A DNA stretch of 64,000 nucleotides, taken from positions 7,132,501 through 7,196,500 of the forward strand of contig NC_061140.1 in assembly GCF_905220365.1 (NCBI RefSeq), in the 5' to 3' direction. The position numbers and the translations under genes are program-made. The DNA is from Vanessa cardui. Its lineage: Eukaryota; Arthropoda; Insecta; Lepidoptera; Nymphalidae. Positions 32,898 to 43,369 of the stretch are shown piece after piece. The notes under the pieces are model-generated. The model was not told where the DNA came from, did no database searches, and was given only the letters and a program-made list of their open reading frames with translations. Within the stretch, counting starts at the first letter, position 1, and each line of letters begins with the position of its first letter.

Positions 32898-34490
32898 ATG
32901 CCAATAGATTGCCGCAAGACTACGTCTGGGGGAAAGGGTAATGTGGGTATGTACATTGAAAGAGATCGTAATATTTGTGCTGCTGGAATACCAACAGCCC
33001 AACCAAATGATTTCGTCGCAGACTCTCTACAACACTATTTATTGAAAGATGAGGTTGATGCTCTCATTAGCGATGCTATCATTCCCCCTAAGAAACCAAG
33101 ACCAGCACCACCATTACGGTATCCAATACCACTTGATAAACGTTTTGCTGGACCATTTGGACAAGTTGCAGATCTAATAAATCCACCAATAAAATCAAAA
33201 TTTCAAACTTTAGTAGATGATTTTAAAGATACGCCATATGCTTCTTATTGGAAAAAATCTCTTGGAAAAGTCAGTGATCCAGTGCCAATGTTACCAGAAG
33301 GCTTTGATACATTAAATACAACATTTGGTAAGAAAACTGAATTTCACGGCCGTTTATATGATGTTATAATGCCCAAGGAGCCTATACAAAGTGGTGATAG
33401 ACAGAAATCAAAGGAATGTGGTGTTCAATCGACTCGTAATTATTGTGTACCCGCCTTCGACCCAGACTTGACATTTGGTCATAGAACCTTTGTTGACAAA
33501 CGTGGCACGTACGCGAGGTGTTGCCTTACTGATGACAGAATCATACTCGGAAATAGCGGGAAAACGGTTGTAAATACATTACAATCTAATTTTCAAGATA
33601 TGACTCAACCGAGAATCGGCACTGTGTTAGCTCCTAATGATAATATTAGCAATGTACCAGATGGTTATACCTTTGGAAAATTAAAACCTCCCGACAACCT
33701 TATAGAGTGCTTGACGTTTTGCAAAATGTGTCCGGATGTACAATTTTACCGAAAATGCTTAGGGCATCTCAATTCTCTCCGAAAATACTTATCCAAACGT
33801 TTCCTCCCTACATTTTTCCGAGGCTTTTATTTAAATCTAAAGTATTTTGATACATTAAAATGTGATTGGCTTGATAAGGATGTTGTATATAATGCATGTG
33901 CTTTCAGATTAATTAGGTTCGATACTTCTTTAATTGAACCTTTGCTTTTTGTGTGGAAAGCATTTGACGGCTCTAAGATCAAATATAAAACATTTGTACA
34001 TGTGCTTAATTATAAACAACCTTTACCAGATATTCCTAAAATGTCAGACATACCATTGGATTGTCTCTATTTTAACACTACGTATACTGATATGGTTAAA
34101 CCTGGAAAGGAGATAGACGATAAATTAATGGCGGGTGTACCATCAGGTCGTTATTTCGATTTGGATTATCCGATAACACCAGAAAATTGCTGTAGAGCTG
34201 ATCGAACATGTCTGCCTCATGAATCTGATATGAAATCTTGTCTTAGTCCTAGTATATTAACTTTGTTTCATGTTAATCATAGAGATATGTATGCAAAACG
34301 TGAGCCAAATGCTATTAGAAAAGTTTTCGAAGCCGCTGGTGAATCTTTACCAGAAGAAAAATTCAACGCTGTTTGGGAAGAGGCTAAAACTTACCACTCG
34401 AAGGGATGGGTTTGCTATGAAACGTTCCGGCGAGCATTGGAAAACTATTCCTCAAGTAATGATAACACTAATAAAAACAAACAAGATTGA
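32898..34490 (+). CDS. EFHB: EFHB/CFAP21-like protein, copy 1
   Basis: Single-frame coding region of 530 aa, recognised as an EF-hand domain family member B (CFAP21) homologue, a microtubule inner protein of motile cilia and flagella. Visible blocks: SGGKGNVGMYIERD (about 10-23), a repeat-like LINPPIKSKFQTL (93-105), LGKVSDPVPMLPEGFDTLNT (122-141) with TTFGKK, a second VPDGYTFGKL (253-262), the degenerate EF-hand pair (about 305-372), and a C-terminal helical module with HRDMYAKREP (461-470) and GWVCYETFRRAL (503-514). The candidate calcium loop at 318-329 (DTLKCDWLDKDV) lacks most ligands, and the second loop is shortened to AFDGSKIKYKTF (355-366). The start at 32898 is preferred over the upstream in-frame ATG at 32805 because an acceptor (TATTTTAG at 32870-32877) separates them and homology begins here. 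It converges on CSP-G exon 2, 133 bp away. Probably a sperm-flagellum gene. Confidence 0.85.
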   Translation: MPIDCRKTTSGGKGNVGMYIERDRNICAAGIPTAQPNDFVADSLQHYLLKDEVDALISDAIIPPKKPRPAPPLRYPIPLDKRFAGPFGQVADLINPPIKSKFQTLVDDFKDTPYASYWKKSLGKVSDPVPMLPEGFDTLNTTFGKKTEFHGRLYDVIMPKEPIQSGDRQKSKECGVQSTRNYCVPAFDPDLTFGHRTFVDKRGTYARCCLTDDRIILGNSGKTVVNTLQSNFQDMTQPRIGTVLAPNDNISNVPDGYTFGKLKPPDNLIECLTFCKMCPDVQFYRKCLGHLNSLRKYLSKRFLPTFFRGFYLNLKYFDTLKCDWLDKDVVYNACAFRLIRFDTSLIEPLLFVWKAFDGSKIKYKTFVHVLNYKQPLPDIPKMSDIPLDCLYFNTTYTDMVKPGKEIDDKLMAGVPSGRYFDLDYPITPENCCRADRTCLPHESDMKSCLSPSILTLFHVNHRDMYAKREPNAIRKVFEAAGESLPEEKFNAVWEEAKTYHSKGWVCYETFRRALENYSSSNDNTNKNKQD

Positions 34491-34622
34491 GTATGAATAA
34501 GAAAATTATATTTATTGAAATATTTATTAAAAGTTAAAAATTTTGGAAAAAAAAAAATACAGTTTTTGTATAAAATTATTTATAATTTTTGTTGATTGGT
34601 TTAATTAGATCGTATTTTAAAT

Positions 34623-37600
34623 TTACGACTTAAGGAATTCTGCGAATGCTTCTTTGTATTTTCCTTGGGGATCATAGTGAGATACGAGCTCCTTCCAGAT
34701 TTCAGGATGTTTGGTTTTCACCTCGTTAACCAATTGCCGTCCCATTTGCTTCTGCTTATCGGTACATTTTGCACAGCGTGTTTCCAAAGCTTCTGGTAGT
34801 TTATCTGAGAACAAAATATAACAATTAATATCATTATTATGTTTAAAATATTTTCGACATAAAATAAAATAAAAACTGTATAAATCACAACATTTCTTAT
34901 ATTTATATATTATAATGAAAATCATGGCAATGAATGAGTACATGATTCGCTACGAGTAATTGGCAAGCGGTCACAGATACTCAATCAAATGTAAAATGCT
35001 TTTCACACTGTTGATGCGTAACCACTTACAGGATCTAAGCTGTTATGTCTTTTGTGCTTGTAATTCAAATAGTTTACTTAGAATTTAAGCCTAAACGCAT
35101 AAAATATAAACAAATAATATGCGCCAAAAAGTCTTATCACTGTTTAAACGATACCTGTTAGAAAAGAAGTATAAATAAAACTTATGGTTCCATGATAAGA
35201 ACACATAAATCTGTCATTCCATTAACCCTCATTAAAGGTGAGGTGGAATAAGCTTCCAACCATATCTACAAAAAGAGGGGAGGTCTTAGATGAGCCTTTA
35301 CTTACCTGCTAGTATTTACTGTTTTTGTATTGATTATGTATATAAATCTATGCAGTGGCGCTGATTATATTTGGGCCGTGATGGCCGAACCCGTTCGGCG
35401 GGTTCGAGCCTAGGCAAGAATCGTTGAATTTCATGCGCTTTATTTTTATACAATGATTCAATTCGTGTTTTAAGGTAAAGGAAAGCATCGTGAGGAAACC
35501 CGAATTTGTGTAATTTCAATGAAATTCTGCCACATATATATCCACCAACCCGCAATAGAGCAGCTTGGTAGAATATACTCCAAACATTCTCCTGTGAGGG
35601 AGAGGTGGCCTTAGCAATGGAAAAATTTTAACAAAAAGAAAAATCGACTTCAAACAAAACACTATTTTAAAACAAATGAATATGCACGAAAAAGTAATAA
35701 AAATAATTGCGTATTCAACATATTTTTTAGAGTCTTCCTAAGTTAAATGAAATGAAAAATATTAGACTACTTAAAAGTCGATTAACGATTATATCATGTA
35801 GTTATAGTTATTGGTATATTTGGAGCCGGTGTCAGCCACGGTGCCCTTGCCCCAACAATCAAAAAAAGAAGCGATACGAGCCCCTTGATTGATCCAGTAT
35901 ATTATTGTGTAAAAGCTAATTTGTAAAAAACATATTTGTTAAAGTATTCTCGTATTGTTTTTTGATAGATATACTGTAGGGTTTTATTGGCTGACACCGA
36001 CTCCAAATATAACAATAATTATAACTACATGATATAATCGTTAATCGACTTTTAAGTAGTCTAATATTTTTCATTTCATTTAACTTAGGAAGACTCTAAA
36101 AAATATGTTGAATACGCAATTATTTTTATTACTTTTTCGTGCATATTCATTTGTTTTAAAATAGTGTTTTGTTTGAAGTCGGTTTTTCTTTTTGTTAAAA
36201 TTTTATTTATTTTCTGATTTTAAGTGAAGCTGATGTTGACTAACTAATTTTTTTTAATATGGATAGATTAAGCGTTCCGTTTATATGAGTCAGAAACTAC
36301 TTCGAGGACAATTTCAAAGGAAACTTGCGAATAAAGCAAAAATAGACTTTCGAAAATGCGGATTTAATACGTCACGCGGCGTAAACTACAAGGATCCCTC
36401 GAAAGAGCTGTAATCGAACTCAGCAAAATAGCTTTGAAAAAGACCAACTATATCACATACACAAAATTTGATTAAAGATAGTAAGAAATTCTGCCCCATA
36501 TCGCACCCTAACTGCGAGCCGTATAGGAGTTCCATCACTACATAGTATAAAACAAAGTCGCTTTCTCTGTCCCTATATCTTTAAATCTACGCAACGGATT
36601 TTGATGCGGTTTTTTTTAAAAGATAGTGTGATTCAAGGGGAAGGTTTGTGTATATAATACATGAACAATATAGTAAAGAAACACTGATAATTTTAGAAGT
36701 TTGCGATGTGATGTCGTATATAAACAAATTCTGTAGTATATTTAGTATCAGTATTGCACCCGTGCGAAGCCGGGGTGGGTAGCTAGTTGATTATAATATT
36801 CGACTATGATAATTACATAAACATAACCACATTACGGAAGGTGACTCAAATATCCAAATAACCTATAAATAAAAGATTCGACCGAGTATCGCTAACGTGC
36901 TCCTCAGAATTGTTCCGTTCCCTTCCGTTCCGTTACTTTGACATGGATCCTGTGCTCAGAACCTTACCAAACTTTCACCAAATTGCTCTTGAAGTATATA
37001 TTTTATAATAAAAAAAGAATTATCAAAATTGGTTAACGTGATTTTCAGTTATTCACCTATTTGTCGCGCATATACATAATGCAAATTTAAGACTTATGTC
37101 GTTTTCACATGGATACCATCATCGGAAAAAAAAATAAAAAAAATGGGACCCCACGGGAAGCACTACCTTTCAAACAAAAAAAAAATTATCAAAATCGGTC
37201 CACCCAGTGAAAAGTTATGAGGTAACAAACATAAAAAAAAAAAAAAAAAAAAAAATACAGACGAATTGATAACCTCCTCCTTTTGGAAGTCGGTTGAAAA
37301 TATACAGGCTCTTAATATATGTAATTTCAATTGAACTAGTACACAGTTGATACATCAATCGTTTATATGTATCTCTGCATGTTTCAAATTATACTAGAAT
37401 GAATATTTAATTATTTGCCAAAAAATTTATTTTGGCTAATTTTCATATGTTTTAGTTATTAATAGCAGTGAAGCAGAATGTAATATTTCATAATCAATAG
37501 GTTTAAATCATTAGGACACGAATGTATTCGTAGTTGTAATTTATTTTTTTATACTAAAGTAAAAGTAAACTTAACTATAAATCAATAGATTAATAGTAAT

Positions 37601-40377
37601 TTATTTGGTGTCTATTTACATATTTGCTTATTTTTAGAAATTGATATAATACAATATAATGCTGATCCTGTCAGTGTATATTTGAAAAATCTTTACACCT
37701 CTCAAAATTTTCAATTTAATGTAAATGTCAAGTATACATATTGAAATATCATCTGAAATTAATACAATTAATAAGGGTTATTTTTCAAATAAAAAAACCC
37801 TATACCATATATATGACCATATAATATCGTTATGGTAGCATTTACATATATATTCATATGTTGTTTTTGTATCTTATTATTAATACCAGTGATTAATATG
37901 ACCGGCAATTTTCTTCTGTATACATAATTGGTTTCCGTCGATTTGATTCAATTATACCTTATACCTAACATATTATGTATTTAAGTCCTAAAGTATATAG
38001 GACGATATTATACCTAAACTGAGGCTGCCATTATTATAGTATGGTCATAGTATTGGACAATCTTCAGGCGTTATACGTTTGATTTTAACTAAGGGGATTA
38101 ATTTTTATTTGAGAACAAGGACCTTTAACGTAACGCGGATAAAAGGATAAATTATACTCACGACTCTCGTGAACAAAACATTTGTAGATAATATCGAAAT
38201 ATCGAGTTCCACTGAACAAAAATAAAAAACATGATAAATGTCCGAAATTAATAATTTTAATAATAAGAATAACCATGTTAATTTAAAATCTTATATAGGA
38301 TAACGTATATCTCTTAAGCTCTCTGATACCTAGCAAGTAATACAATTTACGAGCTTAAACTTTATATTCATGATACATATAACATCTCATTTTGATGCAC
38401 CTTTTATTGAATTAAAAAAAAATAAAACATCAACAGTAGATGAAAATAAATCTGACGTTTAAGATTTATTGTGCTTATATTTTGTAAGGCACGAAGAAGC
38501 AACAGTTAAAACGTTTCTACATTTCTTATACAGCAAAATGGCTTCAGCAGTCACTAGTAAGAGTAGTGGCGGTAAAGGTAATGTAGGAATGTTTGTTGAA
38601 CGCGATACTAAGATTTGTGCCGCTGGTTTGCCAGCGCCACTAGAACAAACTGTTGGAGACATTCTAAAAAGTTATACGTTACAAGATACGGTTGACGCAC
38701 TTATAGGAGACGCTATAAAGCCTTCAGCTACAACTGTACGTAAGACGATGAGGAAGCCCAAAATACAAGATATGAGAAATGCCGGTATTTTCAGTGAAGG
38801 AGCTAAAGTTATAAACCCACCGGTTAAAACGAAATTTCAAACTTTAGATGAAGATTTCAAAAATACAGTTTATAATTCCTATTGGAATAAACCAGTTGGT
38901 AAGTTCCGTGACCCCGTACCTTACCTTCCCAAAGGATTTAAGATATATGAGACAACACTTGGTAAAAAGAATAAGCAATTGCACAATTTCAATGAAGTTA
39001 TCGCTCCAGTGGATACAGTACCGGATACGGCAGCTTCTAAAAAACCTGGTTATCAAACTACTCGCAACTATTGCTGCTCATTCAACCCTAATATTACTTT
39101 CGGGAAAAAAAGTCTTTCAGATGTTACAGTAAAACACTGTCTTGTTTATAATAAATTGATCCTAGGAAATGGTTTAAAAGCACCGATTAGCGAAAAACAG
39201 GCTTACTTTCAAGAGACTACAATTCCTAAAGTTGGAGTCGCACTAGCACCAAATAAAAATATTAATTGCGTACCAGAAGGATTTGCTTTTGGAAAAGTTG
39301 AATCTTATCTAAATGATCTACCCGAATTTTTAAGGACTTGTGAAATGAACTCTTATAAAGAATCATTAATCAAGTGTCTAGGATACTTAAATAGTTTACG
39401 TAACAGTTTATCTAAGCGTTTTGATGGTCCATTTTTTAAAACTTTTTATCTTAATTTAAAATACTTAGACGACTCCAAAAGTGGTTGGATGGAAAAACAA
39501 GTTATTTACGATCAATGTAAAATTAGATACATAAGATGTAATCCCGCTTTGATTGAACCACTTTTACAAATTTGGGATGGATTTGATGGATCTCGAATTG
39601 ATTATAAAACATTCATTCGTATTATTAACTATAGGGAACCTCTTCCTGACCTCCCGAAGATACATGATTCATCGGAAAGGCTTATTGATTTTACCACAAC
39701 TTATAGTGAACTAGGAAAATATGATAGAGAAATGCCAGAAAAACAGTACAGGGCTGGTGTTCCAACAGGAAGATACTTTGAAAAGGATTATCCGATAACA
39801 CCAGCTGGTTTTTGTAAGGCTGATAGATTTTACCTTCCAGAAGAGTCAGATATGAGGGCTTGTTTAATTCCAAGTATTTTTACATTATTAGGAGTTAGTC
39901 ATCGTGACATGTACGCTAAACGGGACTCTGCTTCAATAAGAAAAATACTCGAAAATGTTGGGGAAAAATTCGATGATGACAATTTTAATGAAATTTGGAA
40001 AATGGCAGAAAAACGTCATTCTCAAGGATGGGTTTGTTTGGAAACCTTTCGTCAGTCGTTAAAGGAATATAAAAAAAAAAACAGGAATATGAAATAAGTT
40101 ATACTTAAGTTTAATTGATAAAAATACACGTTATTTAATTTAGTTATGGTCTATAAAAAACTTAAAGATATTTAGTAAATAAAATGTTCTATATATTCTT
40201 ACCTTTAAGTTTTTTGACTTCCGGAGTACATGGTCCTTTATTTACTAAACACTTAGCATATGAAGTTATAAGTCTGTCATTGCCCAAAACTTCAGAGAGG
40301 TCAATTTCCTCATCAGGGTATTTATCTTCCGCTAAGACATAGGCGGTAAGGGATAAAAGCAAAATTATAAACTTCAT
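34623..40377 (-). CDS. Chemosensory protein CSP-G (two exons, 5.4 kb intron containing EFHB-2)
   Basis: Exon 1 is 40377-40203 and exon 2 is 34804-34623, joined by a 5.4 kb phase-1 intron with donor GTAAGA and acceptor TTCTCAG. Joining gives 118 aa with the right spacing: signal peptide 1-16, then EDKYPDEEIDLSEVL; C43, C50, C69 and C72 (X6, X18, X2). Exon 2 reads DKLPEALETRCAKCTDKQKQ, IWKEL, and YDPQGKYKEAFAEF. The mature N-terminus is two residues shorter than in other members and has PDEEI where they have TDKYDN. No other CSP exon on this strand lies between the two, which supports joining them. The ATG at 40377 is chosen over 40407 because the signal peptide starts there. The intron holds EFHB-2, a foldback element, a SINE-A and a Helitron-like end. 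The polyadenylation signal is at 34528-34523. Confidence 0.85.
35378..35620 (+). mobile_element. SINE-A copy, degenerate
   Basis: Retains GCGGGTTCGAGCCTAGGCAA (B-box region), GGAAAGCATCGTGAGGAAAC and ATTCTGCCACATATATATCC. The foldback element follows directly. Confidence 0.6.
35627..36206. mobile_element. Complete foldback element with about 210-bp inverted arms
   Basis: The left arm (about 35627-35838) and right arm (about 35993-36206) are near-perfect inverted copies. For example, CGACTTCAAACAAAACACTA near the left edge matches TAGTGTTTTGTTTGAAGTCG near the right edge. The roughly 155-bp centre has no protein frame. Partial copies lie at 13218-13620 and 23325-23615. The arms share the GACTTC/GAAGTC word with the end of the repeat near 37280. 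Confidence 0.85.
36480..36786 (+). mobile_element. Helitron-like element, 3' end resolved
   Basis: Ends in GTGCGAAGCCGGGGTGGGTA then GCTAG before a T, matching the CTAG-plus-hairpin end of lepidopteran Helitrons. Upstream it has ACGCAACGGATTTTGATGCG. The 5' limit is uncertain. Confidence 0.5.
36895..37302 (+). repeat. Dispersed repeat with internal poly(A) run
   Basis: Contains an A run of 23 at 37233-37255 and ends in CCTCCTTTTGGAAGTCGGTT, a terminus shared in part with the foldback element. The class is undetermined. Confidence 0.4.
38538..40097 (+). CDS. EFHB: EFHB/CFAP21-like protein, copy 2 (nested in CSP-G intron)
   Basis: Uninterrupted frame of 519 aa, clearly paralogous to copy 1 over its full length and by eye roughly half identical. 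It shares SGGKGNVGMFVERD (9-23), INPPVKTKFQTL (92-103), GKFRDPVPYLPKGF (121-134), VPEGFAFGK (245-253), the degenerate EF-hand pair (about 293-364) and a C-terminal block with HRDMYAKRD (455-463) and GWVCLETF (497-504). The first EF loop at 311-322 (DDSKSGWMEKQV) keeps Asp1, Ser3, Ser5 and Gly6 but has Val at position 12, where Glu is normally required. The ATG at 38538 has a good context (AAAATGG) and follows a strong acceptor (TTTCTTATACAG at 38522-38533), so a 5'UTR intron is likely. It lies antisense within the CSP-G intron. AATAAA is at 40178-40183. Confidence 0.85.
   Translation: MASAVTSKSSGGKGNVGMFVERDTKICAAGLPAPLEQTVGDILKSYTLQDTVDALIGDAIKPSATTVRKTMRKPKIQDMRNAGIFSEGAKVINPPVKTKFQTLDEDFKNTVYNSYWNKPVGKFRDPVPYLPKGFKIYETTLGKKNKQLHNFNEVIAPVDTVPDTAASKKPGYQTTRNYCCSFNPNITFGKKSLSDVTVKHCLVYNKLILGNGLKAPISEKQAYFQETTIPKVGVALAPNKNINCVPEGFAFGKVESYLNDLPEFLRTCEMNSYKESLIKCLGYLNSLRNSLSKRFDGPFFKTFYLNLKYLDDSKSGWMEKQVIYDQCKIRYIRCNPALIEPLLQIWDGFDGSRIDYKTFIRIINYREPLPDLPKIHDSSERLIDFTTTYSELGKYDREMPEKQYRAGVPTGRYFEKDYPITPAGFCKADRFYLPEESDMRACLIPSIFTLLGVSHRDMYAKRDSASIRKILENVGEKFDDDNFNEIWKMAEKRHSQGWVCLETFRQSLKEYKKKNRNMK
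40178..40183 (+). terminator. Polyadenylation signal of EFHB-2
   Basis: AATAAA lies 81 nt after the EFHB-2 stop and only about 18 bp before the CSP-G splice donor on the other strand (40202-40201). Confidence 0.6.
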
Positions 40378-40445
40378 ATTTGCATAAAGGTACTGTTCCT
40401 TACGCATGCGTTACAATCAATACGATTAGAACTAGATCGATCCTG

Positions 40446-40453
40446 CTTATATA
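40446..40453 (-). promoter_or_regulatory. Putative TATA box of CSP-G
   Basis: TATATAAG on the minus strand, about 70 bp before the CSP-G ATG. No splice acceptor is visible directly before the ATG, so the 5'UTR is probably short and unspliced. Confidence 0.5.
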
Positions 40454-40863
40454 TTACTGTAATTTATAGTAATTCTCGGAAAGGCAAGCAGAATGCATAT
40501 ATGTGTTAATTATTGGTCCAGCCAATATGTCCTTGTCACTGTGGCATAGCATTACAACAATAAAATTACTATTCAAGATTATGTTGATCAATTATCCTCA
40601 AGCTCTAGGAATATTACATTTGTTTTTGCTTTATATAAGACTATTTTTGGATCGAAACTTAAAATTTTATAATTTGCTCGATAATATGCATAAATATTTA
40701 CTGTTACAATTAAATTTTTTGGGCATATATTTCCAAAACAGTTAGGTACAGATTAGGGTATGACAAGCTCTTCTTTTAAGGCACTCTCTAGCCTACTTTT
40801 GATTTTAAATGCAATTATTTGACACTTCTAATTCACTTAACAATACTTAAATTAAATTTATTT

Positions 40864-42743
40864 CTAATTTCCCGTTACTAAAAAACCATAAAGCGCCTCC
40901 CTGTTTGCTTGAGTCGGATCATATTTGTCGAGAAGTTCAAGGAATCGGGGTTCACTCTTAGCTCTAATTCCGAGGAGCAGCTTGCGAACGACAGTCTTTT
41001 GTTGGGGAGAACAACGGCCGCATGCTGTTGTCAATGTTTCTGGTAATACACCTGAAAATATAAAAGTAAAAGTAAAGTAACAGCCTGTAAATTTCCCACA
41101 GCTGGGCTAAAGGCCTCCTCTCCCTTTGAGGAGAAGGTGTGGAACATATTCCACCACGCTGTTCCAATGCGGGTTGGTGGAATGCACATGTGGCAGAATT
41201 TCTATGAAATTTGTCACATGCAGGTTTCCTCACGATGTTTTCCTTCACCGCTGAGCACGAGATGAATTATAAAGACAAATTAAGCACATGAAACAACGGT
41301 GCTTGCCTGGGTTTGAACCCGCAACCATCGGTTAAAATGCACGCGTTCTAACCACTGGGCCATCTCGACAAATATAAATTGTTAAAAAATTATAATAATG
41401 TAATAATGAATAGGTTAAAAATAATATGGATAAATGAATATAGAAAGCTGATTGATAAAATCAAAGAAAAGATGTTTAAAAAAGACGCAGTTGTTACTTG
41501 GGCACTTTATTTGGTAATGATATTGCGAATTTTTAAGGCGCCTTCTTTTAACGTCATCCTTCATATTATCAAACACCGGACAGTATCACACACATAGACA
41601 TAAATAATAAATGAGGAGGTTTTTGCCTAACTGAAATAACTACTAAGACAATTTACGAATAGTATTGGTCATACAAGATGCTACGCATTTCGGAGAAAGT
41701 TGTAGCATAACATTTTAGTTTTACCCTTTTTAAATCGTGACAAGCGTGAATAGCACGTGCTTGTGTCTTACTTTTAATATTAATTTATTCGCATTTAATT
41801 TATTTTAAAAGAAACATTTGTTCATGAAGAAATTTTATTTTTTTCTTTGGCCATTTTTGTTTTTGCTTTTTTTTGTATTATATTTTAATTGTAATTTAGT
41901 TACTTATAAATTAACTTCTACCTTAAATTGAATATTGCCCTTTTTACCGCGGAGTTAGGATATTTTCGTGATTATTTCTTATCGCCAGTTAAATAAAATT
42001 TTCGCATAGATATTTTAACTTAAACGACGCTTAGTACCTACTATAATTTAAGATAAACAGTTTTTATGTAATTTTATTTACGCCCAATATTACTAGTATT
42101 TTAAATTTAAGTATATATTATACATTGTATAAAATGCGAATATATTTTTTTATGTTTAATAATTTGTACTTATATTATTATTTATTAATGCAACATAGTT
42201 TATAAGCTAACTTCAACGTAACCCTAATATATTTTACGTCTTTTTATCATTTGTATTATTAAAATTACTTGAATAATTAAAATTGATTGATTATTTTTTG
42301 GCCCTACTCTACTGTCTGTAAAGAAAGATGGTTATTTAATTTTTTTAATCTATTTTATTTATTATTATTTAGCGAATCTAACTCATTTTTAATATTTGTA
42401 AATATAAGCACTAAACTTTAAATGATACGGTTATAAGCATAAAAATAAATTATTTATAAATGGCAACAATGTAAGATGTAAAACGCAATATCCTAACCGA
42501 TAAATAAGGAAAAAATGTATACCTACTGCGGATGTAATGATACTAACGTTTGAAGTTCTTGCCATCCTTGGTACAAGGACCTTTTTCCATGACGCACTTG
42601 TAATATGCGAGCAGGATTCTCTCGTTCTGTATTATGGAGTCAGCATTAAAGTTGTCGTAACGATTCACGAACTGTTGGTATTGCTGTGCCATGCAGGTTG
42701 CCACCACCGTTAGCGCACATAAACTAAGCACCCAGTACTTCAT
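40864..42743 (-). CDS. Chemosensory protein CSP-H (two exons, divergent)
   Basis: Exon 1 is 42743-42548 and exon 2 is 41051-40864. The phase-1 intron is 1.5 kb; its donor GTTAGT is weaker than elsewhere, and the acceptor is ATTTTCAG. The protein is 127 aa: signal peptide about 1-19, then QQYQQFVNRYDNFNADSII; cysteines C50, C57, C76 and C79 with X6, X18 and X2. Exon 2 begins RVLPETLTTACGRCSPQQK. The usual tryptophan before the YDP region is replaced (RFLELLDKYDPTQ). The in-frame ATG at 42767 is rejected because a splice acceptor (TTCTACCAG) lies between it and 42743. A SINE-A insertion ends about 12 bp before the exon 2 splice site. AATAAA lies within three bases after the stop, implying a very short 3'UTR. 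Confidence 0.9.
41063..41370 (-). mobile_element. SINE-A copy inside the CSP-H intron
   Basis: Full-length copy in the same orientation as CSP-H. The head (GATGGCCCAGTGGTTAGAAC on the minus strand) is at 41368 and the tail is at 41063. Its pyrimidine-rich tail (TACTTTACTTTTACTTTTA) runs straight into the CSP-H 3' splice site. Confidence 0.85.
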
Positions 42744-43369
42744 GTTTCCCTGGTAGAACAGAAACAATTATTTGAGAAATCATTCAATATATTACTTTAA
42801 GTAAACCTAGTTTAAAACTTTAATTAAAAGCATTTTTCGATTATTAACTTTATTCAACATGTTAATAACTATTTACAAAATTTTACAATTTAAAAAAAAA
42901 TTTTTTTTTACTGTTGATGTTTGACGTATGTTTTATATTTATGATCAGCTTATGTTATTATATAATACGTTGTTTTCATTGGACGAGAAATATTAAAAAT
43001 AAAATAATTCAAAACGATTATATATTAATAAAAACAAGTTATTAATAAGTACAATTAAATCAACTAATAGTTTTATACAAGATATTTTTACAAAAAAAGA
43101 CATCTATATTATAAAACATCCAGGGGCAATCAACATTGTTTAGAAATACCAAAGGGTAATAAATAAACAACGATAAAAAAATCTTGAAATGACTGCATCG
43201 TTATACATGACACAACTAATCACAATAACATAAACAACGGTATCTGATTAAAATACAGTTTTAGATGTAACGTTTTAAATACGAAGAACATCACAATAAT
43301 AACCCGGTTAGCGCTTTCGTACTGGCGAAATACTTTCTAAGTAAAAATAGTCAAATCAAATTGAAGTAC

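Larger units (their letters stand above)
34950..38400. other. CSP-G intron, repeat-filled part
   Basis: Apart from EFHB-2, the CSP-G intron holds no coding signal. It contains a SINE-B fragment (about 35010-35070), SINE-A (35378-35620), the foldback element (35627-36206), a Helitron-like copy (ending 36786), a poly(A)-bearing repeat (about 36895-37300) and AT-rich sequence to 38400. A block near 38205-38283 recurs near 54345-54420. Confidence 0.6.
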
